Source: an uncultured Gemmatimonadota bacterium (lineage in GTDB: Bacteria; Gemmatimonadota; Gemmatimonadetes; Gemmatimonadales; Gemmatimonadaceae). Taken from it: 12,834 bases of DNA. Below, one piece after another: positions 1-7,614 of this stretch; position 1 is the stretch's first letter, and the number at the start of each line of letters is the position of its first letter. A program made the translations under genes and the position numbers. Location: NCBI GenBank assembly GCA_946478895.1, contig CAMLDY010000069.1:1-12834 (forward strand), in the 5' to 3' direction. The notes beneath the pieces are model-generated. The model was not told the origin of the DNA, ran no database searches, and saw only the letters and a program-made list of their open reading frames with translations.

Positions 1-1
1 T

Positions 2-1408
2 GACGCGCTCGAGCTCTATCACGGAGATTTTCTCGAAGGCTTCTTAGTGCGCAACGCCGTCGACTTCGAGCAGTGGGCGATGGCGGAGCGCGCTCGACTC
101 CGCGTGCTCGCGGTTCGGGCGGCATCCCGACTGACGCTACTGCATCACCGGAACGGCAACATTGCCGATGCGACGGCAGCCGCCGAGCGCGCGCTCGAGC
201 TCGAGCCAGCGGATGAGACGCTGTTCCGCTCGTTGATCGATTTGCTCGTCGCTGCCGGCAACATGGTACGCGCCGAAGCAGTAGCGCGTGCGTTCGTCGA
301 GCGCCTCGCGACCGAGCTTGGCGTTTCGCCGTCGGCGGAGACCACGAGACTGCTGCGCGAGCTCAAGACGACTCGTGGCAACGAGCCGATCGTGGTCGTC
401 GCACCGCGCGCGGGCGGCCGGAGTGGGCGCAGCCGCCGCGAGATCGATTCGGTCACCGCCGGCATCATCCTCCAGGGCCGGCACCACTGGCAGCAGCGCA
501 CCCGCGCATCTCTCGAGCGCGCGATCGTTTACTTCAATCGCGCCATCGACCGCGACAGGCGCGCGGTCGAAGCATGGACGGGACTCGCCGACACCTGGGC
601 GGTGATGGGCGGCCGTGGCTACGCGCCGCGTGACCATGCGATCGATCGCGCCGTCGCCAGCGCCGAACGCGCGCTCGCACTCGACGACACGAGATCGTCC
701 GGTCATACGTCGATGGGCGGCGTCAACATCATTCGCCAGCGGTGGAAGGAGTCGGAGGCCGCGCTGCGCCGCGCCATTCAGCTCGATCCGCAAAATGCGG
801 CCGCGCACCACTGGCTTTCGCTGACATTGCTCACCGGGCTCGGCGCGCGTGAGGAGGCGATGCGCGAGCAGGCGATTGCCGCGAGCCTCAATCCCATTTC
901 CCCGATCCATTTCAGCGCGCTCGGCTGGCAAGGTTATCTGCTCGGTGATTACAGCCTGTCGCGCACGAGCATGGAGCCGGCGGTCGATCTCAGCTCCGAT
1001 CTCGAGGAAGGAGTGAGTGGGCTCGCGCGCGCTGCTGCGCGATTGGGTGACGAGAATACGGTGCGTGTGGCGATCAGTACCGGACTCAGCAGACGCAACG
1101 ATCTCCGCGGCGATCTCCTCGCCGAGCAGGCGTCGGCGTTCGCGGTGCTCGGCGACCGGCGTCGGGCGCGTGAGCTCGCGCGCAAGGCCAGTCGCTACGC
1201 GGCCCTGCCGCTCAACCTCGCGCTGGCGTGGGCGAGCATCGGCGATGCGACTCGTGCGTTCGATCAGCTGGAGCGCGAGTCATTCCAGGTCTATTGGGCG
1301 CCGCACGCGGTGTGGTGGGATCCGCGCTTCGAGATGGTTCGCGACGATGCGCGGTTCGCGCGGGTGGAGGAGCGCGCAACCCGCGTGTGGACGCCGGAAT
1401 GGAAGTGA
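2..1408 (+). CDS. BTAD/TPR transcriptional regulator, 5' end outside window
   Basis: The reading frame is open from base 2, so the gene starts upstream; the GTG at 47 is an internal codon. The first ~135 residues look like a bacterial transcriptional activator domain (BTAD, AfsR/DnrI/SARP type). The visible signs are ELYHGDFLEGF, then FEQWAMAERARLR, then TPR-like helices ending in ATELGVSPSAETTRLL. In this family a winged-helix DNA-binding domain normally precedes BTAD and would lie off the left edge. From about residue 150 to the end come further TPR-like repeats (for example AIQLDPQNAAAHHWLSL) and a closing WWDPRFEMVRDDARF segment, typical of TPR tails on cytoplasmic regulators. No AAA/NB-ARC ATPase motif is visible, so this is a SARP-like protein with a TPR sensor half. 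Its target genes are unknown. It converges with the M23 gene, leaving 23 bp between stops. The family call is firm; the function is not. Confidence 0.85.
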   Translation, partial: DALELYHGDFLEGFLVRNAVDFEQWAMAERARLRVLAVRAASRLTLLHHRNGNIADATAAAERALELEPADETLFRSLIDLLVAAGNMVRAEAVARAFVERLATELGVSPSAETTRLLRELKTTRGNEPIVVVAPRAGGRSGRSRREIDSVTAGIILQGRHHWQQRTRASLERAIVYFNRAIDRDRRAVEAWTGLADTWAVMGGRGYAPRDHAIDRAVASAERALALDDTRSSGHTSMGGVNIIRQRWKESEAALRRAIQLDPQNAAAHHWLSLTLLTGLGAREEAMREQAIAASLNPISPIHFSALGWQGYLLGDYSLSRTSMEPAVDLSSDLEEGVSGLARAAARLGDENTVRVAISTGLSRRNDLRGDLLAEQASAFAVLGDRRRARELARKASRYAALPLNLALAWASIGDATRAFDQLERESFQVYWAPHAVWWDPRFEMVRDDARFARVEERATRVWTPEWK

Positions 1409-1431
1409 TCGCCGATACGAATGATGCCGGG

Positions 1432-2028
1432 TCAATTGCCCACGTTTGAGAGCGGCATCGCTTTGTAGGTGTGCCCCTGCATCAGGGAGTCCGCGCCAGC
1501 GTTTGCAAAGCGGATCGCAATGGTCTGACAACCCCACTCGGCGCAGCCTCTGGTTACGTCGAAGTGCAGATGCGGGCCCGCGCTGGCACCGGTGTCACCG
1601 CTCCTCGCAATGGTGTCGCCTTGAGCCACCATCTCTCCGACGGCGACGAGAGCGCCGTCTTTGGTGAGGTGGTAATAGCGCCCGAAGGTCCCGTCACTGT
1701 GACGGATGACGACGTAGTTCTCCTGTCCGGGATTGCGGTTATGATCGAGATACCGGCTCTCCGTCGCGACGACCTGTCCGCCCCGCGCTGCGGTCACCGG
1801 ACTTCCAATCGGCATGATGAAGTCGAACGCGTAGGCAGCAGCACCGCTATGACCCCACGGTCCATTGTTGCCCTGAATCAGTCGCGCACTGTCGCCAACG
1901 GGAAACGGCAAGCTGTAGACGGCTTTGCCCTCGACCACGCTCGGTACGCTGGTGTAAGCCGATTGACAGCCGGTGGTGGTCCCAACCGCGAACGCCAGCA
2001 ATGCGAGTGGAGTGAGATCTGGACGCAT
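1432..2028 (-). CDS. M23 (LytM-type) metallopeptidase lipoprotein
   Basis: This 198-residue protein has a lipoprotein signal peptide (hydrophobic run, then GTTTGC, lipidated Cys21) and one peptidase M23 domain. Zinc-ligand motifs are visible: H60 and D69 in HSGAAAYAFDF, H120 in YYHL, and the HxH pair H153/H155 in GPHLHFDV. The segment AARGGQVVATE is the usual beta-strand next to the active site. Family members cut peptide cross-links in peptidoglycan or small peptides in the periplasm; here it would be anchored to a membrane. No LysM or SPOR domain is present. The ATG at 2028 is preceded by GAGG (complement of 2036-2039) with a 7-nt spacer, which supports this start. It is divergent from the cupin gene, with 134 bp between starts. 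All expected ligands are present, so it is probably active; its physiological substrate is unknown. Confidence 0.9.
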   Translation of the reverse strand: MRPDLTPLALLAFAVGTTTGCQSAYTSVPSVVEGKAVYSLPFPVGDSARLIQGNNGPWGHSGAAAYAFDFIMPIGSPVTAARGGQVVATESRYLDHNRNPGQENYVVIRHSDGTFGRYYHLTKDGALVAVGEMVAQGDTIARSGDTGASAGPHLHFDVTRGCAEWGCQTIAIRFANAGADSLMQGHTYKAMPLSNVGN

Positions 2029-2162
2029 CGACCTACCTCGAATGAGTCAACCAGGATGGGACACCCGAAGGGACGGATGCGTTGAACAGGGTTACCCCCC
2101 GCATTCTTGACCCTGCAGCGCTCAATTGGCACATTCGCGCTGACAGTGTCATCACAGGAAAA

Positions 2163-2639
2163 ATGGAAACCGAAATCACATCAAAGCCAAAGCCGTTCGT
2201 GCTGCACGCCGATGAAGGCGAATGGATCGACGCATTTGGAAATCGCAGTTTATTCAAGGTCACGGGCGCCACAAGTGGCGGCTCGCTCACGCTGTTGCTG
2301 GCGACAGTCCCGGTGGGTGGAGGAACGCCGTCTCACATCCACAACGTCGACGACGAGATGTTCATCATCGTCGAGGGACGCTACCGCTTCGTGATGGACG
2401 GCGTCGAGACGGAAGCCGGGCCAGGGGCGGTGGTGTACCTGCCGCGCGACTGCGTGCATTCGTTCCACAACATCGGTGACACGCCGGCGAAGCACTGGGC
2501 ACTTCTGACTCCGAGCGGATTCGAAACGTTTTACGCGAGGTGCGCGGAAGTCTTTGCCGCACCGGGACCGCCGGACCTCGCGCGGATCGCCGCGATCACC
2601 CGCGATCACGGCTACCAGATTTTCGCCCCGGGCAAGTAG
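2163..2639 (+). CDS. Cupin-2 domain protein
   Basis: This is a small single-domain cupin of 158 residues. Motif 1 is clear: HIHNVDDEMFIIVEG gives HxH, then Glu, then Gly at the usual spacing. Motif 2 is GAVVYLPRDCVHSFHN, which supplies the last metal His and the Asn. It resembles quercetinase-like or sugar-isomerase-like cupins, which bind Fe, Mn or Ni, but the substrate cannot be read from sequence. I chose the ATG at 2163 because AGGA lies just upstream (2156-2159, short spacer) and METEITSKPKPFVL reads like a normal cupin start. A TTG at 2082 would add 27 residues unlike the family. There is no signal peptide, so it is cytoplasmic. Its stop TAG abuts the ATG of the amidohydrolase with no gap, so the two are probably co-translated and functionally linked. 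Confidence 0.85.
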   Translation: METEITSKPKPFVLHADEGEWIDAFGNRSLFKVTGATSGGSLTLLLATVPVGGGTPSHIHNVDDEMFIIVEGRYRFVMDGVETEAGPGAVVYLPRDCVHSFHNIGDTPAKHWALLTPSGFETFYARCAEVFAAPGPPDLARIAAITRDHGYQIFAPGK

Positions 2640-3971
2640 ATGAGAGCTGCGCGCGCAGCACGCCGGTGCTCCCTGATGTTGTTGCTGGTCGGCGCCGTGG
2701 CAGCGCGACCGGTCGCAGCTGTCGCCCAGGCGTCTACCAGACAGCCGGCAGCGCCGGTGACGACGACGCTCCTCGTTCCCGATCGCGTTTGGGACGGCGT
2801 GTCGGATGCGCCGCACTCCGGCTGGGCGGTCGTCGTCACCGGTAATCGCATTGTCGCCGCCGGACCGCGCGCGCAGATGAGTGTTCCCGCCGGTGCGACG
2901 ACGATCGCGATGCCCGGCACTACACTGATGCCGGGTTTGATCGACGCCCACTCGCACGTGTTGCTGCATCCGTACAACGAGACGTCGTGGAACGACCAGG
3001 TGCTCCACGAAGCGCTGGCGCTGCGCACAGCCCGCGCGGTGAATCACCTGCGAGCGACGTTGATGGCCGGCTTCACCACCCTCCGCGACCTCGGCACCGA
3101 GGGCGCCAGCTACGCCGATGTCGGGCTCAAGCAGGCGGTGAACCAGGGAATCATTCCCGGTCCGAGAATGTTCGTGGCGACGCGCGCGATCGTGGCGACG
3201 GGCGCCTACGGTCCAGCCGGCTTCACACCTGAGTATCAGAGCGACATTCCGCAAGGCGGACAGGAGGCGAGCGGGCTCGAGCAGGTCGCGCAGGTGGTGC
3301 GCGATCAGATCAAGCACGGCGCCGATTGGGTGAAGATCTACGCCGACTATCGCTGGGGACCGAACGGCGAGAACGAGCCGACCTTCACCGTCGACGAGCT
3401 CAAGGAAGCCGTCGACATCGCCAACAGCTCCGGCCGTCCGGTGACAGTGCATGCGACGACTGCGGAGGGTATGCGGCGCGCGATCGTCGCCGGGGTCGCT
3501 ACCATAGAACACGGCGACAACGGCACGCCGGCGGTTTTCAAGATGATGGCTGATCGTGGGATTTGCTTCATTCCCACGGTGGCCGCGGGCGATGCGATTC
3601 TGCAGTACCGTGGCTGGAAGAAGGGCGTCGATCCCGATCCGCCGGCGATCGTCGAGAAGAAGAAGAGCTTCAAAGCCGCGCTCGACGCGCACGTCACGAT
3701 CTGCAACGGCAGCGATGTCGGCGTGTTCACGCACGGCGACAACGCGCGCGAGGTCGAGATGCTGGTCGAGTACGGAATGACTCCCGTCGCTGCTCTTCGC
3801 TCAGCTACGTCGATCGATGCGAAGATGCTGGGAGTGGGCGACAGGCTTGGCCAGGTGAAGGACGGCTATCTCGCCGACCTCATCGCTGTGCGGGGCGATC
3901 CAACAAGGGACATCTCTGCCATTCGCCAGGTGCAGCTGGTGATGAAGGACGGCACGATCTACAAGCAGTAA
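2640..3971 (+). CDS. Secreted metal-dependent amidohydrolase (prolidase/imidazolonepropionase-like)
   Basis: This 443-residue protein has a Sec signal peptide (basic start, hydrophobic [11 protein letters not shown], likely cut near AVAQA) and an amidohydrolase TIM barrel. Metal-site residues are visible in the expected order: H104 and H106 (DAHSH), K232 in VKIYADY (the probable carboxylated lysine), H271 (VHATTAEG), H291 (IEHGD) and D359 (GSDVGVF). The flanking beta-sandwich halves are also present ([14 protein letters not shown] and the [12 protein letters not shown] end). Relatives include Xaa-Pro dipeptidases and exported imidazolonepropionase-like hydrolases that cleave C-N bonds in small compounds. 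The substrate is not predictable from sequence. The ATG directly follows the cupin stop, so translation is likely coupled. All catalytic ligands are intact. I am confident of the family but not of the reaction. Confidence 0.9.
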   Translation: MRAARAARRCSLMLLLVGAVAARPVAAVAQASTRQPAAPVTTTLLVPDRVWDGVSDAPHSGWAVVVTGNRIVAAGPRAQMSVPAGATTIAMPGTTLMPGLIDAHSHVLLHPYNETSWNDQVLHEALALRTARAVNHLRATLMAGFTTLRDLGTEGASYADVGLKQAVNQGIIPGPRMFVATRAIVATGAYGPAGFTPEYQSDIPQGGQEASGLEQVAQVVRDQIKHGADWVKIYADYRWGPNGENEPTFTVDELKEAVDIANSSGRPVTVHATTAEGMRRAIVAGVATIEHGDNGTPAVFKMMADRGICFIPTVAAGDAILQYRGWKKGVDPDPPAIVEKKKSFKAALDAHVTICNGSDVGVFTHGDNAREVEMLVEYGMTPVAALRSATSIDAKMLGVGDRLGQVKDGYLADLIAVRGDPTRDISAIRQVQLVMKDGTIYKQ

Positions 3972-3993
3972 AATCCGCCGCCGGTCAATCTCC

Positions 3994-4021
3994 TTCGACG
4001 CGGAGGCAGTGGCTGTAAGTT
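3994..4021 (+). promoter_or_regulatory. Possible leaderless promoter of the ABC ATPase
   Basis: TAAGTT (4016-4021) sits 7 nt before the ATG at 4029, where a -10 box would place the transcript start at or next to the start codon. The -35 candidate TTCGAC (3994-3999, 16-nt spacer) is poor. No ribosome binding site is placed correctly; a GGAGG near 4001 is too far from the ATG. Confidence 0.3.
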
Positions 4022-4028
4022 TGGTCCA

Positions 4029-4958
4029 ATGAAAGCGACTGCCGGACCCGTCATCCAGGTCTCGTCGATCCGCAAAACGTACGGCAAAACCGTAGCCGTC
4101 GAAGACGTCTCCTTCGACGTCAACGATGGCGAGATTTTCGGACTCATCGGACCGAACGGCGCCGGCAAGACCACGACGATGGAATGCGTCGAAGGAATCC
4201 GCCGTCCCAACTCCGGATCGATCACCGTGCTCGGTCTGGATCCCGTGCGCGATGTGTACGCGCTCCAGGAACGGATCGGTGTGCAGCTGCAGCAGGCGCA
4301 GCTCCAGAAGCGGATCAAGGTCTGGGAAGCTGCGCGCCTTTGGACATCGCTCTACCGAAAGCCGACATCGGTTGGTGACGAGCTGCTCGAGCAGCTCGGT
4401 CTCGCCGAGAAGCGCAACGCGTGGTTCATGACGCTGTCGGGCGGACAGAAGCAGCGACTGTTCATCGCGCTCGCGCTGATCAACGATCCGGAAGTCGTCT
4501 TCCTCGACGAGCTCACTACCGGGCTCGATCCGCAGGCGCGTCGCAAGATCTGGGATCTGGTGCGTGGTATCCGCGAGAGGGGCAAGACGGTTTTTCTGAC
4601 TACCCATTTGATGGAGGAAGCCGAGCGTTTGTGCGATCGCGTCGCGATCATCGATCGCGGGCGGATCATCGATATCGATCAGCCGCAGCGGCTCGTCGAC
4701 AAATATTGTCCGGAGCGAAGCGTCATCCTGGCAACCCAGGACCAACACGCCGCGGAGAGTCTGGCCCGAGTTCCAGGTGTCGAGTCGGTGACGCCGCACG
4801 ATTCACGGCTGACGGTCCGCGGCGCCGGCGAGAAGCTGGTGACCGACGTCATCCGCTGCCTGTCGGAAAATCACATCACGGTCACTGATTTCAGGACGGA
4901 GATGTCCAATCTCGAGGATGTATTCCTCAAGATCACGGGGCATTCGCTCAGAGATTGA
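4029..4958 (+). CDS. ABC-2 type transporter, ATP-binding subunit
   Basis: This 309-residue protein is a cytoplasmic ABC ATPase that would power an ABC-2 exporter (DrrA/NodI/CcmA-like). Motifs in order are: Walker A GPNGAGKT (41-48), a Gln-rich Q-loop region (about 85-93), signature LSGGQ (136-140), Walker B VVFLDE (156-161), D-loop GLD (165-167) and the switch His in TTH (193). About 100 residues after the nucleotide-binding domain match the length of the C-terminal extension usual for drug and polysaccharide exporters. No permease lies next to it. The only ABC-2 permease in the window is at 8293-9060, same strand, 3.3 kb downstream, and the two would form a plausible pair. The cargo is unknown. 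The gene is followed after 20 bp by the palindromic element, which may end its transcript. Every catalytic motif is intact. Confidence 0.92.
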   Translation: MKATAGPVIQVSSIRKTYGKTVAVEDVSFDVNDGEIFGLIGPNGAGKTTTMECVEGIRRPNSGSITVLGLDPVRDVYALQERIGVQLQQAQLQKRIKVWEAARLWTSLYRKPTSVGDELLEQLGLAEKRNAWFMTLSGGQKQRLFIALALINDPEVVFLDELTTGLDPQARRKIWDLVRGIRERGKTVFLTTHLMEEAERLCDRVAIIDRGRIIDIDQPQRLVDKYCPERSVILATQDQHAAESLARVPGVESVTPHDSRLTVRGAGEKLVTDVIRCLSENHITVTDFRTEMSNLEDVFLKITGHSLRD

Positions 4959-4978
4959 CCGAGGAGCAACGGACTGCC

Positions 4979-5269
4979 AAAGAAGACTACCGGCCGGCGG
5001 CCGTAAGCGGGCCGGCGGGCGGCTGCGGGCTCGTTCCGAGATATCAAGGAAGACTACCAGCTGGGGGCTTCGGGCGGAGCGGCTGGCGGCACCGAGCATT
5101 GGTTGGATGAAAGGCAGCGCTTCGGATGGAGTGCTGTTATCAAACAAGTGCTCGGAGCCGCGAGCTGCTCCGCTCATTGCCCTCAGCTGGTAGTCTTCGG
5201 CGATCTTTACGAAACGAGCCCGCAGCCGCGGGCCGGCCCGCCCACGGCCGCCCGCCGGTCGTCTTCTTT
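4979..5269. repeat. 291-bp near-palindrome made of four ~68-bp units
   Basis: The segment fills almost the whole gap between the convergent ATPase and DUF2911 genes. Its ends are AAAGAAGAC (4979-4987) and GTCTTCTTT (5261-5269). By eye, the outer 57 bp of the left arm match the reverse complement of the right arm at 51 positions. The arms need one 1-nt gap, then pair perfectly over GAAGACTACCAGCTG (5049-5063 with 5184-5198), and then 30 of the next 35 positions agree. The centre is near 5124-5125. Within each arm, two directly repeated units both begin GAAGACnACC, 67-68 bp apart, and align without gaps, so the order is two units forward and two units reversed. No convincing gene is inside. It may act as a bidirectional terminator, a structured RNA, or a dispersed REP- or MITE-like element. 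The inverted structure is certain; its role is inference. Confidence 0.85.
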
Positions 5270-5276
5270 TTCAGTC

Positions 5277-6518
5277 CTACTTGCCGGTTGACCGAACTTC
5301 GATGGGTGCCGTCCACCGAAACGGTCCCCAGTCCATAGCAAGCGTCCCGCGATGCGGACCCAACCCGCTCACCGATATTGTGAACTGATCGACCGGCGTC
5401 GCGAGCGTGGTCGACTGCATCCGTCCCGTTCCGACATCCTGCGTGCGATCGTACTGGGTTCCCCATTGCCCCGACTGTCCGTTCACGATCAGATCGACGC
5501 CGTTCTGGTGCGGGACCGTCCACAGCGTGTAGGTCCCGGCGGCGAGGCGCACACCCGCCAGCGTGATTGGCGCCGAGGTCGTGAACTGGGTCGCGGCATT
5601 GGCGCCAGTTCGCCACACACGGTCATATGGAATGACGTTGCCGAGCAGTTGTCGCCCGCGCGCGAGCGGCCGGCTGTAGTCGACGGTGAAGCTCGCGTTG
5701 CCGATCGTCGCGCGCACGGTGTCGCGCGGACTGAGCTGTTTGACTCCGCCTTTCGCCTTCTCTTCCGCCTCCCACCTGTCGGCGGTGGACCTGATGTCGG
5801 GGACCGAATCGACGCGGGCGACATCGACCAGATAGGTCGATCGCGCGCCGGAATAGCTGAGCATGTTGCCGGCTGAATCGAAGCTCGCTTCACCAGTGCC
5901 CGACAGCCAGTCGTGCTGAATCTCGGCGCGATTGCCCGAGGCGAAGCGCACCACTCCATGGTGCAGGGGGAATCGGTCGAATTCGCGATCGATGTAGAAC
6001 TGTCGCAGCTGGATGGTATCGCCCAGCGCTCGCTTCTCGGCGGTCGCTCTCGCGAGCGCGGCGTCGAAGTAGAGCTCGTACAAGCTGTACATCTGCGGGA
6101 CGTGCGCCATCGCCACTGCGCCGTTGGTCGCGAAGTCGTGGCGCAGCCTGCCGGCGTCGTCGGTCTGAAGGACGTGCACCGAGTCAGACGTTACGTCGGC
6201 GGTGACGTGCCGATCGCGCTGGTTCTCCGGCTCGCTCGGCGTATGGATGTCCATCACCAGATGGCGAATCGTGCTGCCGGGTCCGAGCTCGATCTCGGTG
6301 TGCCGGCGTCGCACCCGCGGAAACCGATCGACACCTTCGATGACGACCTTGTTGCCGCTACGGGTTATGCTCTCGACGGAGATCGTGTCCCGACCGAGTC
6401 GCGCAAGGAAACCATACTGCCGTCCGGGCTCGCCGTTGCGACAGCCGTCGCCGGCGACCACAGCGAATACCAGCGCGAGGAACACGGTGACACGGCGGTT
6501 TCGGTCCAAAAACGACAT
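5277..6518 (-). CDS. DUF2911 domain envelope protein
   Basis: This 413-residue exported protein has an N-terminal hydrophobic segment (TVFLALVFAVVAG) ending at GDGC. Cys26 could be lipidated, but the lipobox is atypical because it lacks Leu/Val/Ile at -3. The last ~150 residues (from about 263) are a DUF2911 domain, recognised from VDYSRPLARGRQLLGN, YDRVWRTGANAATQF, LAAGTYTLWTVP and a late DWGPFRW. DUF2911 proteins are common in Bacteroidota, Gemmatimonadota and Acidobacteriota and have no established function. Residues about 30-255 form an extra domain that I do not recognise; it is rich in charged beta-like segments (EIELGPGSTIRHLVMDIHTP) and is not normally part of the short DUF2911 proteins. 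The gene stops 8 bp before the palindromic element and is divergent from the YceI gene. The domain call is firm; the role is unknown. Confidence 0.85.
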   Translation of the reverse strand: MSFLDRNRRVTVFLALVFAVVAGDGCRNGEPGRQYGFLARLGRDTISVESITRSGNKVVIEGVDRFPRVRRRHTEIELGPGSTIRHLVMDIHTPSEPENQRDRHVTADVTSDSVHVLQTDDAGRLRHDFATNGAVAMAHVPQMYSLYELYFDAALARATAEKRALGDTIQLRQFYIDREFDRFPLHHGVVRFASGNRAEIQHDWLSGTGEASFDSAGNMLSYSGARSTYLVDVARVDSVPDIRSTADRWEAEEKAKGGVKQLSPRDTVRATIGNASFTVDYSRPLARGRQLLGNVIPYDRVWRTGANAATQFTTSAPITLAGVRLAAGTYTLWTVPHQNGVDLIVNGQSGQWGTQYDRTQDVGTGRMQSTTLATPVDQFTISVSGLGPHRGTLAMDWGPFRWTAPIEVRSTGK

Positions 6519-6547
6519 TGCGCAGGTCTAAAAAAGGTTGGGCGCTG

Positions 6548-6681
6548 CTCTCACTGGGCAAAGGATACAGGGATTCCACCGCTGCGCCAGCGACCAACTG
6601 CTTTACCGAATGAAGTTTTACATGGCGTTCACATGGAATCGCGTCGCGGACACGGCGAGCGGCGGAACAACCCAGTGAGAG
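6548..6681. repeat. Inverted repeat in the divergent gap between DUF2911 and YceI
   Basis: CTCTCACTGGG (6548-6558) is repeated exactly inverted as CCCAGTGAGAG (6671-6681). Nested inside are GATTCCA (6572-6578) and TGGAATC (6634-6640). The 273-bp gap 6519-6791 separates two divergent genes and must contain both promoters, but I see no convincing -35/-10 pair in it. Beyond this dyad nothing else stands out. Confidence 0.45.
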
Positions 6682-6781
6682 CCGCGTATGGCGCAACAAA
6701 ACACAACGAAGGGGGAGCCTGTCGCGTATTCTGCAGAGGAGCGCCCTGTTTGTGTATTTGCTCCCCAACCATTCTCAATTA

Positions 6782-6786
6782 TGAGG
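6782..6786 (+). promoter_or_regulatory. Ribosome binding site that sets a TTG start for the YceI gene
   Basis: TGAGG lies 5 nt before TTG at 6792. The open frame continues upstream for hundreds of codons, but only as antisense of the DUF2911 gene. This site, plus the signal peptide that begins right after it, fixes the start. Confidence 0.65.
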
Positions 6787-6791
6787 TTGCA

Positions 6792-7478
6792 TTGCTGACC
6801 AGAATACGCCCGACGACTCTGGGATTCATCGCTGCGCTTCCGGCAATCGCCTGCTCTGCGGGCGAGCCCCAGGTAGCATACGCCGATTCCCTGCCAACAA
6901 ACTCCGTCGCGGCGGTGGCGAGCTCCGCTGTCACCGCTCCGGCCATTCGTCTGACGCTCTCTCCGACGGGAAATGCCGTGCGCTATCGCGTACGCGAGCA
7001 GCTCATGCACCACGACTTACCGAACGACGCAGTCGGCGAGACCAAAACTCTCGCCGGAGCTCTCGAGATCGACTCGGCCGGAAAGGTGATTCAGCAGTCG
7101 TCGAAGTTCACCGCCGACGCGGCCACCTTCGTCAGCGATCAGAGCCGGCGCGACGGCTACGTTCGCAAGCGTCTGCTCGACTCCGATCAGTATCCTTCCA
7201 TTGTGTTTGTACCGACCGAGATCCGCGGGGTGAAGCTCCCGCTGCCCGTATCGGGCACCGTTCCGTTCGACATGACCGCGAATCTGACCGTGCGCGGGGT
7301 GACTCGTCCCACCAACTGGAAGGGCACCGCGACGTTCGAGGATGGCAGAGTGACGGGCTCGGCCGCGACTGCATTTACGTTCAGCGACATCCAGCTCGAT
7401 CAACCCAGAGTCCCGGTGCTGCTCAGCGTCGCGGACACCATTCGGTTGGAGATGGACTTCGACCTCGCTCGCAAGTAA
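6792..7478 (+). CDS. Exported YceI-like lipid-binding protein
   Basis: This 228-residue protein belongs to the YceI family, lipocalin-like beta-barrels in the periplasm that bind isoprenoid or fatty lipids (TT1927b and E. coli YceI are known members). A hydrophobic leader (TLGFIAALPAIAC) could be a Sec signal or a lipoprotein signal ending at Cys21, though the -3 residue is Ala, not the usual Leu. The YceI body runs from about residue 50 to the end. Recognisable segments are RYRVREQL, RRDGYVRKRLLDSDQYPSI, FDMTANLTVRGVTRPTNW and the final IRLEMDFDLARK. The start is TTG 6792, supported by the TGAGG site. It is divergent from the DUF2911 gene and convergent with the HExxH gene, so it is transcribed alone. 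No cytochrome or dehydrogenase partner of the kind sometimes found beside yceI is present. Confidence 0.85.
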   Translation: MLTRIRPTTLGFIAALPAIACSAGEPQVAYADSLPTNSVAAVASSAVTAPAIRLTLSPTGNAVRYRVREQLMHHDLPNDAVGETKTLAGALEIDSAGKVIQQSSKFTADAATFVSDQSRRDGYVRKRLLDSDQYPSIVFVPTEIRGVKLPLPVSGTVPFDMTANLTVRGVTRPTNWKGTATFEDGRVTGSAATAFTFSDIQLDQPRVPVLLSVADTIRLEMDFDLARK

Positions 7479-7523
7479 GGGACTGGGACGGAGTACTGCG
7501 ACCAAATGCGTTGCTGATTGCTG

Positions 7524-7579
7524 ACTAACAGTGAACTCGGGCAACAACCCCTCGGCAGTTGTCCGAGTTCCTGGCTAGT
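7524..7579. terminator. Hairpin between convergent genes, likely bidirectional terminator
   Basis: AACTCGGGCAAC (7534-7545) and GTTGTCCGAGTT (7558-7569) form a 12-bp stem with one mismatch and a 12-nt loop. An outer ACTA/TAGT pair lies at 7524-7527 and 7576-7579. It sits between the stops of the YceI and HExxH genes. No strong T-run follows on either strand, so its efficiency is uncertain. Confidence 0.55.
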
Positions 7580-7614
7580 TCGCAATTCTAAATGCCGTTG
7601 GTAGCAGGTCTCGG

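Noticed and set aside
47..49. GTG at 47 as the start of the BTAD gene
   Set aside because: The frame is open to the window edge and residues before it (ELYHGDFLEGF) belong to the BTAD domain.
2250..3734. 494-codon minus-strand open frame
   Set aside because: It is antisense to the well-supported cupin and amidohydrolase genes; its Arg/His-rich composition is typical of a high-GC shadow frame.
3801..4799. 332-codon minus-strand open frame across the ATPase
   Set aside because: It is antisense to an ABC ATPase with all motifs intact and has no recognisable domain.
4979..5269. Insertion sequence or CRISPR array
   Set aside because: There is no transposase frame and no regular short repeat-spacer pattern; only four diverged units in inverted order.
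4918..5338. Small open frames inside the palindromic element
   Set aside because: They arise from GC-rich repeat units read in several frames, and no start with a ribosome binding site is convincing.
5913..6791. Long plus-strand open frame upstream of, and in frame with, the YceI gene
   Set aside because: It is mostly antisense to the DUF2911 gene, has no family features, and the TGAGG plus signal peptide place the real start at 6792.
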